Shown: positions 45,281-54,665, counted from the first letter of the stretch. The stretch is 64,000 nt of DNA from Leptospira hartskeerlii (GCF_002811475.1 NZ_NPDL01000007.1:1-64000); one strand, 5' to 3'. Numbers and translations are program-made. Notes: generated from the letters alone by a model not told the origin.

Positions 45281-47682
45281 TGTCTCAAAAACGATTCCGT
45301 TCTTCTCTTATTATATGTATTTTAATCTTTTCTAATTCTTTCCTTTTCTCCCAGCCTAACGGAAATACCGGGACAAACGGAACTTCTTCCGAGACCGAAC
45401 AGGAAGCTTCTAAACAAGAGGAAACTATAGCGGAAAAGAAAAGAAGGTTTTTAGAAAGCGGTCAGATCAATGTGATCGGTGCCAAGGATGATGATATCAA
45501 GAAGATCCCCGGTTCCGCGAATGTGATCGGTAAGAAGATCCTAAAAGAAACAAATCCAATCGATTCTATGGAAGCTCTGCGTAGAGTTCCCGGGGCCACC
45601 ATCCGTTACCAAGATGCAGTGGGACTTACTCCGAATATTGCATTCAGAGGTGTTAGTAACGAAGAATCTCGGAAAACTTTGATCTTAGAAGACGGAGTTT
45701 TCACTTCTTTGAGTCCTTATGGACAACCTGAAAGTTATTTTGTACCTCATATTGATAGAATGGAAAGGGTAGAGGTTGTAAAAGGTTCAGGCTCCATTCT
45801 TTTTGGACCGACGACCCTTGGTGGTATAGTCAACTATGTGACCCGTAAACCTCCTGAAAAACCTACGTTTAATGCCAAGGTGATCGGAGGAATGAACGGT
45901 TATGCCTCCAGCCTTTTGCAATACGGTGGAACCAATCAGACTACGAATACCGGTTATGATATTTCATATATGCGGAACCAAGGAAATGGTTTTAGGGATT
46001 ACCAAGGTTTCAGAGTAAACGACTTAAACTTAAAGTTGATCCAGAAATTAGGGGAGAAGGATTCAGTTTTTCTAAAATACCAATCCTACCAACAAGAGGC
46101 TCAATCCACTTATTTAGGACTGACCCAAGGTTTGTATTGGAAAAATCCAAGGATTAATCCCGCTAGATACGACCAAAAGTCCATCGATAGGCAAGCTGCA
46201 GTTATAGGTCACGATCATACTTTTAATGAAAATTGGAAGATGATCACAAGAGCGTATTGGACAAATGTCGGTTTCTTATTTCGCCAAGAATCATATTCTT
46301 ATAATAATCTGACAGAATTCGGTTTTCCTGCAAGACCTCCTGAAAATGCGGTCGGAGTTTATGCTCCGGATATTATAGGGAACCAACCGGGAGATGTGAT
46401 TTACATGTTAAATTCCACTCCGAACAGACATTCTTTCTTTAAGACAGGAGGTCTGGAAACAAAGGTAGAAGGTAAATTTAATACATTCGGTTTGGATCAT
46501 GAGATCGCTTTCGGTGCAAGAATGCATTACGAATCGGTTAATGCTGCGAATAATGTATTTCCTTATCCAACTCTTACAAAAGGACTTACCACCCAACAGC
46601 AGAATCGTAATGCAAGAGCGTATGCTTTGTATGTGCAAGATTCTATCAAGGTTACTGATAAGTTCAAGGTGATCCCCGGAGTTCGTTACGAACATATCTT
46701 CCAAGGTGTTTATACTCATAGAAGACTTGCGACTGCGGATGATGTGACTAAGGGATACGCAAATACAGTTGGGCAATCCATCTTAGTAAATGATGCAAAC
46801 GAAACCTATACTAAAGTGGTTCTGCCCGGGATAGGTCTTACGTTTGATATTACGGAGAAGTTTATCTGGTTTGCAGGTGCACATACCGCATTTTCTCCTC
46901 CTACATTCTCTACCGTTCAAAACCCTGCTTTAGGTTTAGGTTATAAACTCAGCGCTGAAAGATCCAATAACTATGAGACAGGTTTTAGGGGAAATATTAC
47001 CCGCTACTTCTACACTCAAGTCAGTACATATGCATTATATTTTTCGAATCAAATTGTGAATACAAACGAAGCAGGTTCCGGATTGGGAGCAGTTCCGATC
47101 AACGCAGGAAGGTCTGTAAACAGAGGTGTTGAAAGTAATTTTGTTTTCGACTTCGGGAAATTTGCAGAGTCTAAATGGGAAATCCCTCTAGAGTTTACTT
47201 ATTCTTATACGAAAGCGATCTCTACCACTTACGTTCCAGTTGGCACGATACAAAATGCTGACGGTACCGTAAGTATCACGAATCAACCTTTGTATGCGAT
47301 TAACTCCGCAGGGAATCTGATTAAGGTAAACACAAACGGAAATTATCTGCCTTACGTTCCGATGAATGTTTTTATAGGTGCGATCGGAGTGAAGAGCCCA
47401 TCCGGATTTTACGCCAGAGTGGAATATCAGTATTTTGATAAACAATATTCTGATTTGCAGAATACTAAAAACCAAAGTACTGATGGAAGCCAAGGTGTGG
47501 TTCCCGCTTATGGAATTTGGAATGCTGACTTCGGGTATGAAGCACCCGGAGGAAGATGGTCCATCTTCGTAAACGGAAAAAATTTAGAAGATAGAGTATA
47601 TATTTCCGGAAGACTTCCTGTTGGGATCCAACAAGGACCATACAGACAAATCAATATCGGAGCTACTTTAAAGCTGGATTAA
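45280..47682 (+). CDS. TonB-dependent receptor, FecA-like
   Basis: 800 residues. A signal peptide (about 1-26) precedes a charged N-terminal stretch and a plug domain. The likely TonB box is INVIGAKDD (about 64) and the plug holds SMEALRRVPGATIRYQDAVG, NIAFRGVSNEESRKTLILEDG and GSILFGPTTLGGIVNYVTRKP. A 22-strand barrel ends RQINIGATLKLD. The ARG-V-x-E-S-R-K-T-L segment fits ferric-citrate-type (FecA) receptors, without a signalling STN domain. It imports an iron chelate or similar small molecule. Directly coupled to the imelysin gene and 33 bp before a second ATP-grasp gene. Confidence 0.88.
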   Translation: MSQKRFRSSLIICILIFSNSFLFSQPNGNTGTNGTSSETEQEASKQEETIAEKKRRFLESGQINVIGAKDDDIKKIPGSANVIGKKILKETNPIDSMEALRRVPGATIRYQDAVGLTPNIAFRGVSNEESRKTLILEDGVFTSLSPYGQPESYFVPHIDRMERVEVVKGSGSILFGPTTLGGIVNYVTRKPPEKPTFNAKVIGGMNGYASSLLQYGGTNQTTNTGYDISYMRNQGNGFRDYQGFRVNDLNLKLIQKLGEKDSVFLKYQSYQQEAQSTYLGLTQGLYWKNPRINPARYDQKSIDRQAAVIGHDHTFNENWKMITRAYWTNVGFLFRQESYSYNNLTEFGFPARPPENAVGVYAPDIIGNQPGDVIYMLNSTPNRHSFFKTGGLETKVEGKFNTFGLDHEIAFGARMHYESVNAANNVFPYPTLTKGLTTQQQNRNARAYALYVQDSIKVTDKFKVIPGVRYEHIFQGVYTHRRLATADDVTKGYANTVGQSILVNDANETYTKVVLPGIGLTFDITEKFIWFAGAHTAFSPPTFSTVQNPALGLGYKLSAERSNNYETGFRGNITRYFYTQVSTYALYFSNQIVNTNEAGSGLGAVPINAGRSVNRGVESNFVFDFGKFAESKWEIPLEFTYSYTKAISTTYVPVGTIQNADGTVSITNQPLYAINSAGNLIKVNTNGNYLPYVPMNVFIGAIGVKSPSGFYARVEYQYFDKQYSDLQNTKNQSTDGSQGVVPAYGIWNADFGYEAPGGRWSIFVNGKNLEDRVYISGRLPVGIQQGPYRQINIGATLKLD

Positions 47683-47715
47683 AATCGGACGGGAGATGAA
47701 AATGTCTCTCGGAAG

Positions 47716-50241
47716 ATGAATCAGAGAACTTCCCAAGCTGCAAATCTTCTCTCCGGATATAAACCTGCTCCTGGAGTCTATGACGAGCTATGCCTCCCTG
47801 ACGGAAAGTCCAGGGAAAAATATGAATTTTTACTTCGCACTTTAAATCATCTAGGCGGAGCCGAATTAAGAAGACGCAAAGAAGATAGTCTCCGGATCCT
47901 GAAGGAAAGCGGTGTAACGTATAATGTTTACGGAGACGAAAGAGAAAGGGCATGGGGGCTTGATCTTTTTCCTCTTCTCATGGATAGCAAAGAATGGGAC
48001 GGGATCGAAAGAGGTCTCTCCCAAAGATCCGAACTACTTAACGAAATTCTAAAGGATGTTTACGGTCCTAAAAGATCCTTATACGAAAAAAAGATCCCCC
48101 ACGAAGTCTTATTCCAATCAGGTGGATTTTTAAGAGCCTGCGCTCCTGTTTATGATTTTACAAATTTCCGTTTAGCATTCTTGGCTACGGATATCAGCAG
48201 GGACAGTCAGGGTAATTTTTATGTGATAGGAGATCGAGTCCAAGCTCCTTCCGGCTCCGGATACGCTTTAGAAAATCGGATCGTCCTCTCTCGTATTTTT
48301 CCTTCTCTATATCGAGACTCTCAAGTACATAGGGTTGCCTTATATTTTAGAGCTTTAAGAAGAACATTAAATTCATTTTCTTCGAATAAAGATAGAGAAC
48401 CACTTACCATTCTACTTACTCCAGGCCCCGGAAACGAAACTTATTTCGAGCATGCATATCTTGCAGGTTACCTGGGATATATTTTGGCCCAAGCAGAGGA
48501 TCTGACAGTTAGGGACAATAAGGTATTTTTGAAAACGATAGAAGGTTTGCAACAAGTGGATGTGATCTTCCGTCGTGTAGACGATTGGTATATGGATCCT
48601 CTCGAATTAAAGGGGGATTCTCTTTTAGGAGTTCCGGGCATCTTGGGTGCCGTGAGAGCAGGGAATGTCACCGTAGCAAATCCTATCGGCTCCGGCTTTT
48701 TGGAGAACCGTGCCATTCACGCGTATCTTTCTAACTTATGTAAATTTTATTTGGGCGAGGATCTAATCCTTCCGAATGTTCCTACTCTTTGGATGGGAGA
48801 CGAAAAATCCCGCAAAGAAGTGTTCTCTAATCCTCATAAATATACGATCAAGCCTGCAATTCGTTCTCCTTTAGATCCTTCCGTTTTCCTTTCTACTTTG
48901 AAAGAAAAGGAAATGATGGAGTTAAGAACGAAGGTAGAAACAAGGCCGGAACGTTATGTGGCACAAGAAATACTCGCCGGCTCTACTAGTCCTATTTTTT
49001 CAGGGGATTCGGAAGAACTACTGATCGGTAAGTCAGTCTTGAGAACTTTTACCTGTCTTTCCGAGAACGGATATACATGTATGCCTGGAGGACTTGTGCG
49101 AGTTTCTCCTAAGGCGGACGAACTTATCATTACCAACCAAAGAGGTGCTATTTCCAAAGATCTTTGGATCTTAGCGTCTGAAGAGAAGAAGGAATTCAGT
49201 CTTCTTCCTGGACAGATCGGAAGGATGCCGATCAAAAGAAAAGGTTTCGGGATACCGAGTAGGGTCGCAGACAATATGTTCTGGATGGGACGTTACGCGG
49301 AACGGGCTGAAAATATGTCCAGGCTTCTCAGAGAAACTGTGCACAAGATCTTGGAAGCGGAAGAGTCTTACGAGAAAGAACAATTCTCGATGTTACTTGG
49401 GATCTTGGATCAACTTTCCGGATACAGCCTTGGATTTTTCGAAACGAACGGATTGGATTCTTTGGATTCTTTGGATTCGGTTCGGGAGAAGATATTCCAA
49501 TTGGCAACTTCTCCTTATTCTTCCGGAAGTATCCGTCACGATCTGAACTTCTTTGTAGGCACTACTAAGGCGGTCCGAGACAGGATCTCGGATGATACAC
49601 GTTATTTGATTTCTAGATTTGAATCGGAAGCTCCTGGAAATTCTAGTTATGATGAAGTGTTGGAATACCTACAAAAATTGGTAAACCTGTTTGCTTCTCT
49701 CTCCGGACTTGCAAATGAAAGTATGAGCCGTGAGACAGGTTACTTCTTCCTGGATATGGGGAAAAGATTGGAGAGGGCACAGTTTCTCGCGAGACTTATA
49801 CTCGCTACGATAGAAAGATCTTCTATATATAATAAAAGTATGTTCGAGAGTCTTTTGAATGTGAACGACATTCGGATCACTTACAGAAGACGTTATAAAT
49901 ATAGAATAGAAGCAGAGTCAGTTGTGGACATTCTTATCTTCGACGAAAGTAATCCTCGCTCACTTGCTTTCCAATTGGAAAAATTAAGGGAAAATACTCT
50001 ATTCTCCTCTTCCGGAAAAGACGAAGAGATCTCGGAAGAGATACAGAGACTCACTGATGTTTTAGTTCGATTTGGGGAAGAAGATGCAAAACGTATTTTC
50101 GAATATGCGGATCCAGCAGGTGGACTTCGCAGGTGGTTGGAAGATATTCTCGCCCAATTAAAGTCAGTGTCGGACGCAGTTGCCGCTAAATACTTCCGCT
50201 ACGTGGAAAACCAAGTCAGAGTGGGAGGACCTTATGGCTGA
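47716..50241 (+). CDS. Fused circularly permuted ATP-grasp/alpha-E protein
   Basis: 841 residues. The ATP-grasp part (about 1-490) parallels the separate 38-kb protein: YNVYGDERERAWGLDLFP (about 75), GDRVQAPSGSGYALENR (about 176), LTVRDNKVFLKTIEGLQQVDVIFRRVDD (about 265). The alpha-E part (about 515-835) opens SRVADNMFWMGRYAERAENMSRLL. The catalytic loop differs from the stand-alone copy (GDRVQAPSG versus EDNLRCPSG), so the two may act on different substrates. The ATG is preceded by a short overlapping frame. A second transglutaminase gene overlaps its end. Confidence 0.88.
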   Translation: MNQRTSQAANLLSGYKPAPGVYDELCLPDGKSREKYEFLLRTLNHLGGAELRRRKEDSLRILKESGVTYNVYGDERERAWGLDLFPLLMDSKEWDGIERGLSQRSELLNEILKDVYGPKRSLYEKKIPHEVLFQSGGFLRACAPVYDFTNFRLAFLATDISRDSQGNFYVIGDRVQAPSGSGYALENRIVLSRIFPSLYRDSQVHRVALYFRALRRTLNSFSSNKDREPLTILLTPGPGNETYFEHAYLAGYLGYILAQAEDLTVRDNKVFLKTIEGLQQVDVIFRRVDDWYMDPLELKGDSLLGVPGILGAVRAGNVTVANPIGSGFLENRAIHAYLSNLCKFYLGEDLILPNVPTLWMGDEKSRKEVFSNPHKYTIKPAIRSPLDPSVFLSTLKEKEMMELRTKVETRPERYVAQEILAGSTSPIFSGDSEELLIGKSVLRTFTCLSENGYTCMPGGLVRVSPKADELIITNQRGAISKDLWILASEEKKEFSLLPGQIGRMPIKRKGFGIPSRVADNMFWMGRYAERAENMSRLLRETVHKILEAEESYEKEQFSMLLGILDQLSGYSLGFFETNGLDSLDSLDSVREKIFQLATSPYSSGSIRHDLNFFVGTTKAVRDRISDDTRYLISRFESEAPGNSSYDEVLEYLQKLVNLFASLSGLANESMSRETGYFFLDMGKRLERAQFLARLILATIERSSIYNKSMFESLLNVNDIRITYRRRYKYRIEAESVVDILIFDESNPRSLAFQLEKLRENTLFSSSGKDEEISEEIQRLTDVLVRFGEEDAKRIFEYADPAGGLRRWLEDILAQLKSVSDAVAAKYFRYVENQVRVGGPYG
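49453..49479 (+). repeat. In-frame 9-bp tandem repeat
   Basis: TTGGATTCT occurs three times in a row (last unit one mismatch), encoding Leu-Asp-Ser three times in a helix linker of the alpha-E domain. In-frame slippage would change length without breaking the gene. Confidence 0.6.
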
Positions 50242-51124
50242 GTATTCAGTTCGTCACCTGACCCATTACACTTATGAGAAGGAAGTTTCTCATTGTTTGA
50301 ATTTGGCACATCTTTGTCCTACATCTAATGAAAGGCAGATATGTAGAGAGTTTAGAATAGAAATACTTCCTAAGCCTAAATATACCGAATTCAGAACCGA
50401 CTACTTTGGAAATACTGTATATTCTTTCGCAGTAGAAACGCCTCATAATATCCTCTCTGTGACTGCCGAAGCGAAAGTTTTCACTTCTGAACTGGAGAAG
50501 AAAAAAGGCCAGGCTGCGATCACTGCTTCTGAAGTATTAAAGAAATTGAAAACTGTTACGGAAAAAGAAGATTTGGAAGCGATGGAATTTGTAGGAGATT
50601 CCGCTTTTGTCACCCGTTCCGTTTCCTATAAGAATTTTTTAGAAAAATATCTGCCAATGGATCGCCCTTATTTGGAATCCGTTTTGGAATATGTAAAACG
50701 ATTCCGAGAAGATTTTAAGTTCAAGGCGGGAAGTACGAATATTTATACTCCTTTGGACGAGGTCTTGGAAAAAAAAGAGGGAGTTTGTCAGGACTTCACT
50801 CATCTTTCCTTGGCCGCCTTCCGTTCATTGGGTCTTCCTTGCAAATATGTATCCGGCTATATTGAAACTTATCCTCCTCCTGGAAAACCTAAGTTGAGAG
50901 GAAGTGATGCTACTCATGCTTGGATCTCAGTGTATTGCCCGGGAGAAGGTTGGTTTGATTTTGATCCTACAAACGGAAAAGCGATCACAGACGAATATAT
51001 TCATACTTCTTTGGGTCGCGATTTTTCGGATGTTTCTCCTTTGAAAGGGATCTTATTTGGAGGAGGAAAACATAAATTGAAGGTAGAAGTGGATGTTTCT
51101 CGGTTAGGAGATCCAACAAGCTGA
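50234..51124 (+). CDS. Transglutaminase-like protein
   Basis: 296 residues from the ATG at 50234, with GGGAGGACCTT upstream; it overlaps the preceding gene by 8 bp. A bacterial transglutaminase N-terminal domain (SVRHLTHYTYEKEVS) is followed by a catalytic domain with Cys in KEGVCQDFTHLSL (about 184), His in DATHAWISVYC (about 227) and Asp in FDFDPTNGKA (about 242). It lacks DUF2126. Together with the fused ATP-grasp/alpha-E protein it repeats the three-part locus found upstream. Confidence 0.88.
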   Translation: MAEYSVRHLTHYTYEKEVSHCLNLAHLCPTSNERQICREFRIEILPKPKYTEFRTDYFGNTVYSFAVETPHNILSVTAEAKVFTSELEKKKGQAAITASEVLKKLKTVTEKEDLEAMEFVGDSAFVTRSVSYKNFLEKYLPMDRPYLESVLEYVKRFREDFKFKAGSTNIYTPLDEVLEKKEGVCQDFTHLSLAAFRSLGLPCKYVSGYIETYPPPGKPKLRGSDATHAWISVYCPGEGWFDFDPTNGKAITDEYIHTSLGRDFSDVSPLKGILFGGGKHKLKVEVDVSRLGDPTS

Positions 51125-51137
51125 ATGGAGTGGGATG

Positions 51138-51161
51138 AAAAAAGCCCTCCGGAAGGAGGGC
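51138..51161 (-). terminator. Rho-independent terminator for the desaturase gene
   Basis: Stem GCCCTCC / GGAGGGC with loop GGAA; on the minus strand a run of six T follows. It lies 26 bp beyond the minus-strand desaturase stop and just after the convergent transglutaminase. Confidence 0.85.
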
Positions 51162-51186
51162 AATGGATCAGGTACTGGGAATAATA

Positions 51187-52275
51187 TCAGACCGGCGCTA
51201 GATCTCCGGAAACGAATCTTTTCCAAGTGTTTAATGCCACTTTGTATTCGGACTCGGCTTCTTTGACGGCCTTTTTGCCTGCTTCTTCTTTCACAGATTT
51301 CAAATTGATCATTCTGGCTTGGCTTTCCTGAACGGAATTACGCAGAGCCTCTAATCTTTCTTCGAATCCTTGGTTTAATGTTTGAGATTTGGCTTCTAGT
51401 TTGTCACGTAAAGCTTTCTCTTCCATCACCATTTTTTTACGCAGGATCTGTTCTTCAGAGATAGTCTTTCTATCGCTTGCTAAACCAAAGAATGCGAAAG
51501 TATTGATCAACCATTTAGTCGGATCGTAATCGAACCAACGAATACCGTTTCTGTAATCAGCTTGGAACTCGTGGTGGAAGTTATGATATCCTTCTCCAAA
51601 AGTGAATAATGCGATAAGCCAATTGTCTTTAGCGGTATGTTTATCGGAGAAGGGTTGATCTCCTTTATAGTGAGCCAAAGAATTGATGAAGAATGTCATA
51701 TGGTGGTTAACGGCAATTCTTAAAGAACCTGCTAATAGTAACCCACCTAACGCATCTCCCCAAAGAGCACAAAGAAGAGTAGGGAATAGAAATCCCATGA
51801 AGATTGCGATCGGATAATAATGATCGTCTTGGAATTTTACCCATTTGTCTTCGTAAAGATCGTTCACATTAACAGGAGTTCTGTGGTCCCTATTCTCGAA
51901 TAACCAAAGAATATGAGCATACCAGAATCCTTTTGTGATCGCATAAGGATCTTCTTCCTTATCTACGAATCTGTGGTGAATTCTATGATCGGAACTCCAT
52001 TCGATCACTGATTGTTGGAACGCAGCCGCTCCGAAGAGAAGATAAAAAAGTTTTACCGGCAAAGAAGCTTTGTAAGCTCTATGCGAAAACAAACGGTGGT
52101 ATCCCCCGGTGATCGCAAGTCCGGTAGCTGCGGTCATAAATAGATACACAAGCCATGTGTTTAATGGAATGCCTCTGGTAAATAATAAGGCACCCGTCCC
52201 AATGACCCCGATGATCGGAGTCGCTATTAAGAAGATTGTGGTCTTCAACGCGTATTTCTTTTTCGTTTGTTCCAT
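51187..52275 (-). CDS. Acyl-CoA (delta-9 type) desaturase
   Basis: 362 residues, four to five membrane helices and the three histidine boxes of membrane-bound desaturases: HRLFSH (60-65), HRIHH (97-101) and HNFHH (about 232). The length and the GGYHRLFSHRAYK context match stearoyl-CoA-type desaturases. A C-terminal coiled coil (about 300-350) follows the catalytic domain. It would introduce a double bond into acyl chains, contributing to membrane fluidity. Confidence 0.9.
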   Translation of the reverse strand: MEQTKKKYALKTTIFLIATPIIGVIGTGALLFTRGIPLNTWLVYLFMTAATGLAITGGYHRLFSHRAYKASLPVKLFYLLFGAAAFQQSVIEWSSDHRIHHRFVDKEEDPYAITKGFWYAHILWLFENRDHRTPVNVNDLYEDKWVKFQDDHYYPIAIFMGFLFPTLLCALWGDALGGLLLAGSLRIAVNHHMTFFINSLAHYKGDQPFSDKHTAKDNWLIALFTFGEGYHNFHHEFQADYRNGIRWFDYDPTKWLINTFAFFGLASDRKTISEEQILRKKMVMEEKALRDKLEAKSQTLNQGFEERLEALRNSVQESQARMINLKSVKEEAGKKAVKEAESEYKVALNTWKRFVSGDLAPV

Positions 52276-52415
52276 GTCGGCTTTCCCGTCTTGGTTTTTA
52301 TGATAAGAGCGAAATCGGGGACCCAGGTTGCGAAAAAATCCAAAAATTTAGAATTTTTCCGTATAGCCACAATAAAGCTCAAAAATCTGTTTTTTCCTGA
52401 GGAGTTCCTACTATT

Positions 52416-52454
52416 ATGGAGTTCCGGGCAATGCCCGAGGGAGATCCGCTTTGA
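52416..52454 (+). promoter_or_regulatory. Possible leader ORF before pyrE
   Basis: A 12-codon frame (MEFRAMPEGDPL) stops with TGA overlapping the TTG start of pyrE. A GAGGAG lies 11 bp before its ATG and a CGGGC/GCCCG hairpin (52425-52437) falls inside. It could couple or attenuate pyrE translation; this is inference. Confidence 0.3.
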
Positions 52455-53008
52455 GGGAAGAATTGTTTCAACTTATTCAAACCCACGCCTATCGTTTCCG
52501 AGAGGAACCGTTTACCCTGGCCAGTGGTAGAAAATCCAGACACTATTTTAATTGTAAGGAAATCACTCTCCATCCTCAAAGATTAGAATTACTTTGTAAG
52601 TATATTGTGGAAAAACATCTCCCGGAATCCGGTCTGGACGAGGAAGAAGCCTTCGGTGGTCTTACAATGGGAGCGGATCCTATCTGTTTCGGGATTGCTT
52701 TAGAATATCGCAAACAATCTAAGAACGTCTTTCCATTGATCGTAAGAAAACAAGCCAAGGACCATGGAACCAAAAATCTGGTAGAAGGCGGAGTAAACGC
52801 GGTTAAATCCTGTGTGGTAGTGGATGATGTGCTCACAACGGGAGGTTCTACCCTGCAAGCTATCAAAAGTTTGAGAGATGCCGGATTAGAAGTAAAGGCG
52901 TGTATCTGTATTTTGGACAGAGAAGAAGGCGGAAGAAAAGCGATAGAAGAAGAAGGGATCAAGGTTTTCCCTTTGTTTAAAAAATCCGAATTCGGAAATT
53001 TAGACTAA
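52451..53008 (+). CDS. pyrE: Orotate phosphoribosyltransferase
   Basis: 185 residues starting at TTG; GAGGGAG lies 7 bp upstream and no better start is in frame. It transfers ribose-5-phosphate from PRPP to orotate in UMP synthesis. The PRPP motif VVVDDVLTTGGST lies near residues 122-134, the flexible loop RKQAKDHGTKNLVEG near 98-112, and FTLASGRKSRHYFNCKE near 21-37. Normal family length. A membrane protein gene overlaps its stop (TAATG), so the two are co-transcribed though functionally unrelated as far as can be seen. Confidence 0.92.
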   Translation: MREELFQLIQTHAYRFREEPFTLASGRKSRHYFNCKEITLHPQRLELLCKYIVEKHLPESGLDEEEAFGGLTMGADPICFGIALEYRKQSKNVFPLIVRKQAKDHGTKNLVEGGVNAVKSCVVVDDVLTTGGSTLQAIKSLRDAGLEVKACICILDREEGGRKAIEEEGIKVFPLFKKSEFGNLD

Positions 53009-53718
53009 TGTCCGTATTCAAATACGATTCTCCCGTTTTTAAGAAAAAACTACTGATCCGCACAGGACTTGTGCTTTCGGTTTTTGTAATATTCATTGGA
53101 GTTAGTTTTGTCCAGGTAGAATTGGATAAAAGATCCGCATTTCTTTCCATGTATCTACTCTTGAGCGGGGTTCTGATCCTTCTTCTTTTGAAAAATTATA
53201 GAAGACAGTTGAAAGTATTGGAAGGTGCAAAAGTAGAATTGGACTCTTCTTCCTTAAAACAATGGAACGCAAAAGGCCAATGTATGGAGTTCGAATTTCG
53301 AGATCTGGAAAGTATCGAGAAAGATAGATTTCGCGGTTACGAAAGGATTTTACTCATCTCCAAACAAGGGACTTATATCCCTATATTAAATATAGAAAAT
53401 ATGGATCAGTTCTTAAGTGAATTGGAGAAGAAGTCCGGCAAAAAGGCGAAAGTTTTTGAAGAAGATACTAAGGTTTTGAGTTGGAAATCTTTAATTGCGT
53501 TCTTACCTTCTATCGGAGCGGCAATTGCTTTCGGCAGCGGATATTGGAAAGAAAAACAAGACGCTCTATTTATAGTTTTTGTAGCAAATGCACTTTTGTT
53601 CCTGATCTATTTTCCTAAGGATAGAATGGACACTGGATATTCTGCAAGAAGACGATATATCTTTATCTTAGTAGTATTGTTGCTAGTTTTTATCGCTCGA
53701 TATTTCGAGTGGGTTTAA
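53008..53718 (+). CDS. Membrane protein of unknown function
   Basis: 236 residues overlapping the pyrE stop by one base. Two membrane helices (about 17-36 and 44-60) precede a soluble middle domain of about 90 residues with beta segments (CMEFEFRDLESIEKD, ILLISKQGTYIPIL) like a bacterial PH-type domain. Two more helix pairs follow near residues 150-235. The layout resembles PH-like membrane proteins of unknown role. Confidence 0.65.
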   Translation: MSVFKYDSPVFKKKLLIRTGLVLSVFVIFIGVSFVQVELDKRSAFLSMYLLLSGVLILLLLKNYRRQLKVLEGAKVELDSSSLKQWNAKGQCMEFEFRDLESIEKDRFRGYERILLISKQGTYIPILNIENMDQFLSELEKKSGKKAKVFEEDTKVLSWKSLIAFLPSIGAAIAFGSGYWKEKQDALFIVFVANALLFLIYFPKDRMDTGYSARRRYIFILVVLLLVFIARYFEWV

Positions 53719-54665
53719 TTTTGGATAGATCCTGAATTGGTGATACCTTTCAGGATATTCATTTTTTTCTGAGCGAGTCTTCTAAGTTCAGTCATCTCTT
53801 CCGTAAAATTTTGTAAGATTGGATCCAGATGTACATGGTTCTCCATTGTCTGGACACTATCTCTCACATATTTTAGATCATCAAAGCTTACTAATTTTCC
53901 GCCTAAGATCAGTTTGCGCACCGTATCGAATTCGTATTTTCTCAAATGGATACGAACTAAAAATTCCACGGAAAATTTAGAAGTAAGTCTGGACCAAGGG
54001 CTTTTCGGATTAAAAGCAACCTCGTTAGATGCAACTGCGTCAGCCGCTCTTTTAAAACCTAAAGGAGAACCGCCACCCCCGCCCAAAGAAGTGATCTCAT
54101 AATCCGGAATATCTCTCGCGACTGCAACAGGAGCCCCACTTCTTTCCAATAATTCGGATAATAAATTCCTGCGTCTATTGTCGTCGTAGTCGTTAGGAGC
54201 GGCGGTAAGAACCCTTTGGTATTCTTCCAACATCACTGCAATATTGATATATCTTCCCAAAGGGGTATTATTATGCTCTTTGATCTTAGGAAATAATTCT
54301 CTAGTGATCTGGAAGGGAGATTTTCTTTTATAATAAGTGGCCTCATAGGCCTTCTCCAATTTTTTCTCCGCGAAACCTTTCAGTTCGGTTACGATCTTTA
54401 GATCCGCATAGATATAAGCATCCACTCCCTGGTCTTGGTCCCTCGCGTTCTTGGATTGTTCCGGAAGAACGATCTTGATGATGAAAATATATCTAGCTTC
54501 CCGGAGCATTTCCAGGACCTGGCGGATTTCATGTGCATCTCTGGAAAAAAATGCGATCATATCTTTCAAAAAAGAATCGGAGGAAGGGATACGATTGTCT
54601 TCTTGCTCGTTGATCTTTTTGATCTCTTCGGCAAGTTCCAGAGCGATTTCCAGCTGAGTAGCCAT
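53715..54665 (-). CDS. Conserved hypothetical cytoplasmic protein
   Basis: 316 residues without a signal peptide or membrane segment. Mostly helical, with a Gly-rich loop (SLGGGGGSPLGF, about 195-206) in the middle and a C-terminal helix run (EEMTELRRLAQKKMNILKG). No catalytic motif recognised. It is convergent with the preceding membrane protein gene (4-bp overlap of stops) and stands apart from the ABC exporter operon that follows. Confidence 0.55.
   Translation of the reverse strand: MATQLEIALELAEEIKKINEQEDNRIPSSDSFLKDMIAFFSRDAHEIRQVLEMLREARYIFIIKIVLPEQSKNARDQDQGVDAYIYADLKIVTELKGFAEKKLEKAYEATYYKRKSPFQITRELFPKIKEHNNTPLGRYINIAVMLEEYQRVLTAAPNDYDDNRRRNLLSELLERSGAPVAVARDIPDYEITSLGGGGGSPLGFKRAADAVASNEVAFNPKSPWSRLTSKFSVEFLVRIHLRKYEFDTVRKLILGGKLVSFDDLKYVRDSVQTMENHVHLDPILQNFTEEMTELRRLAQKKMNILKGITNSGSIQN

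Noticed and set aside
47663..47953. Minus-strand 96-codon frame at the start of the fused ATP-grasp gene
   Set aside because: It is antisense to a clearly conserved coding sequence and has no supporting features.
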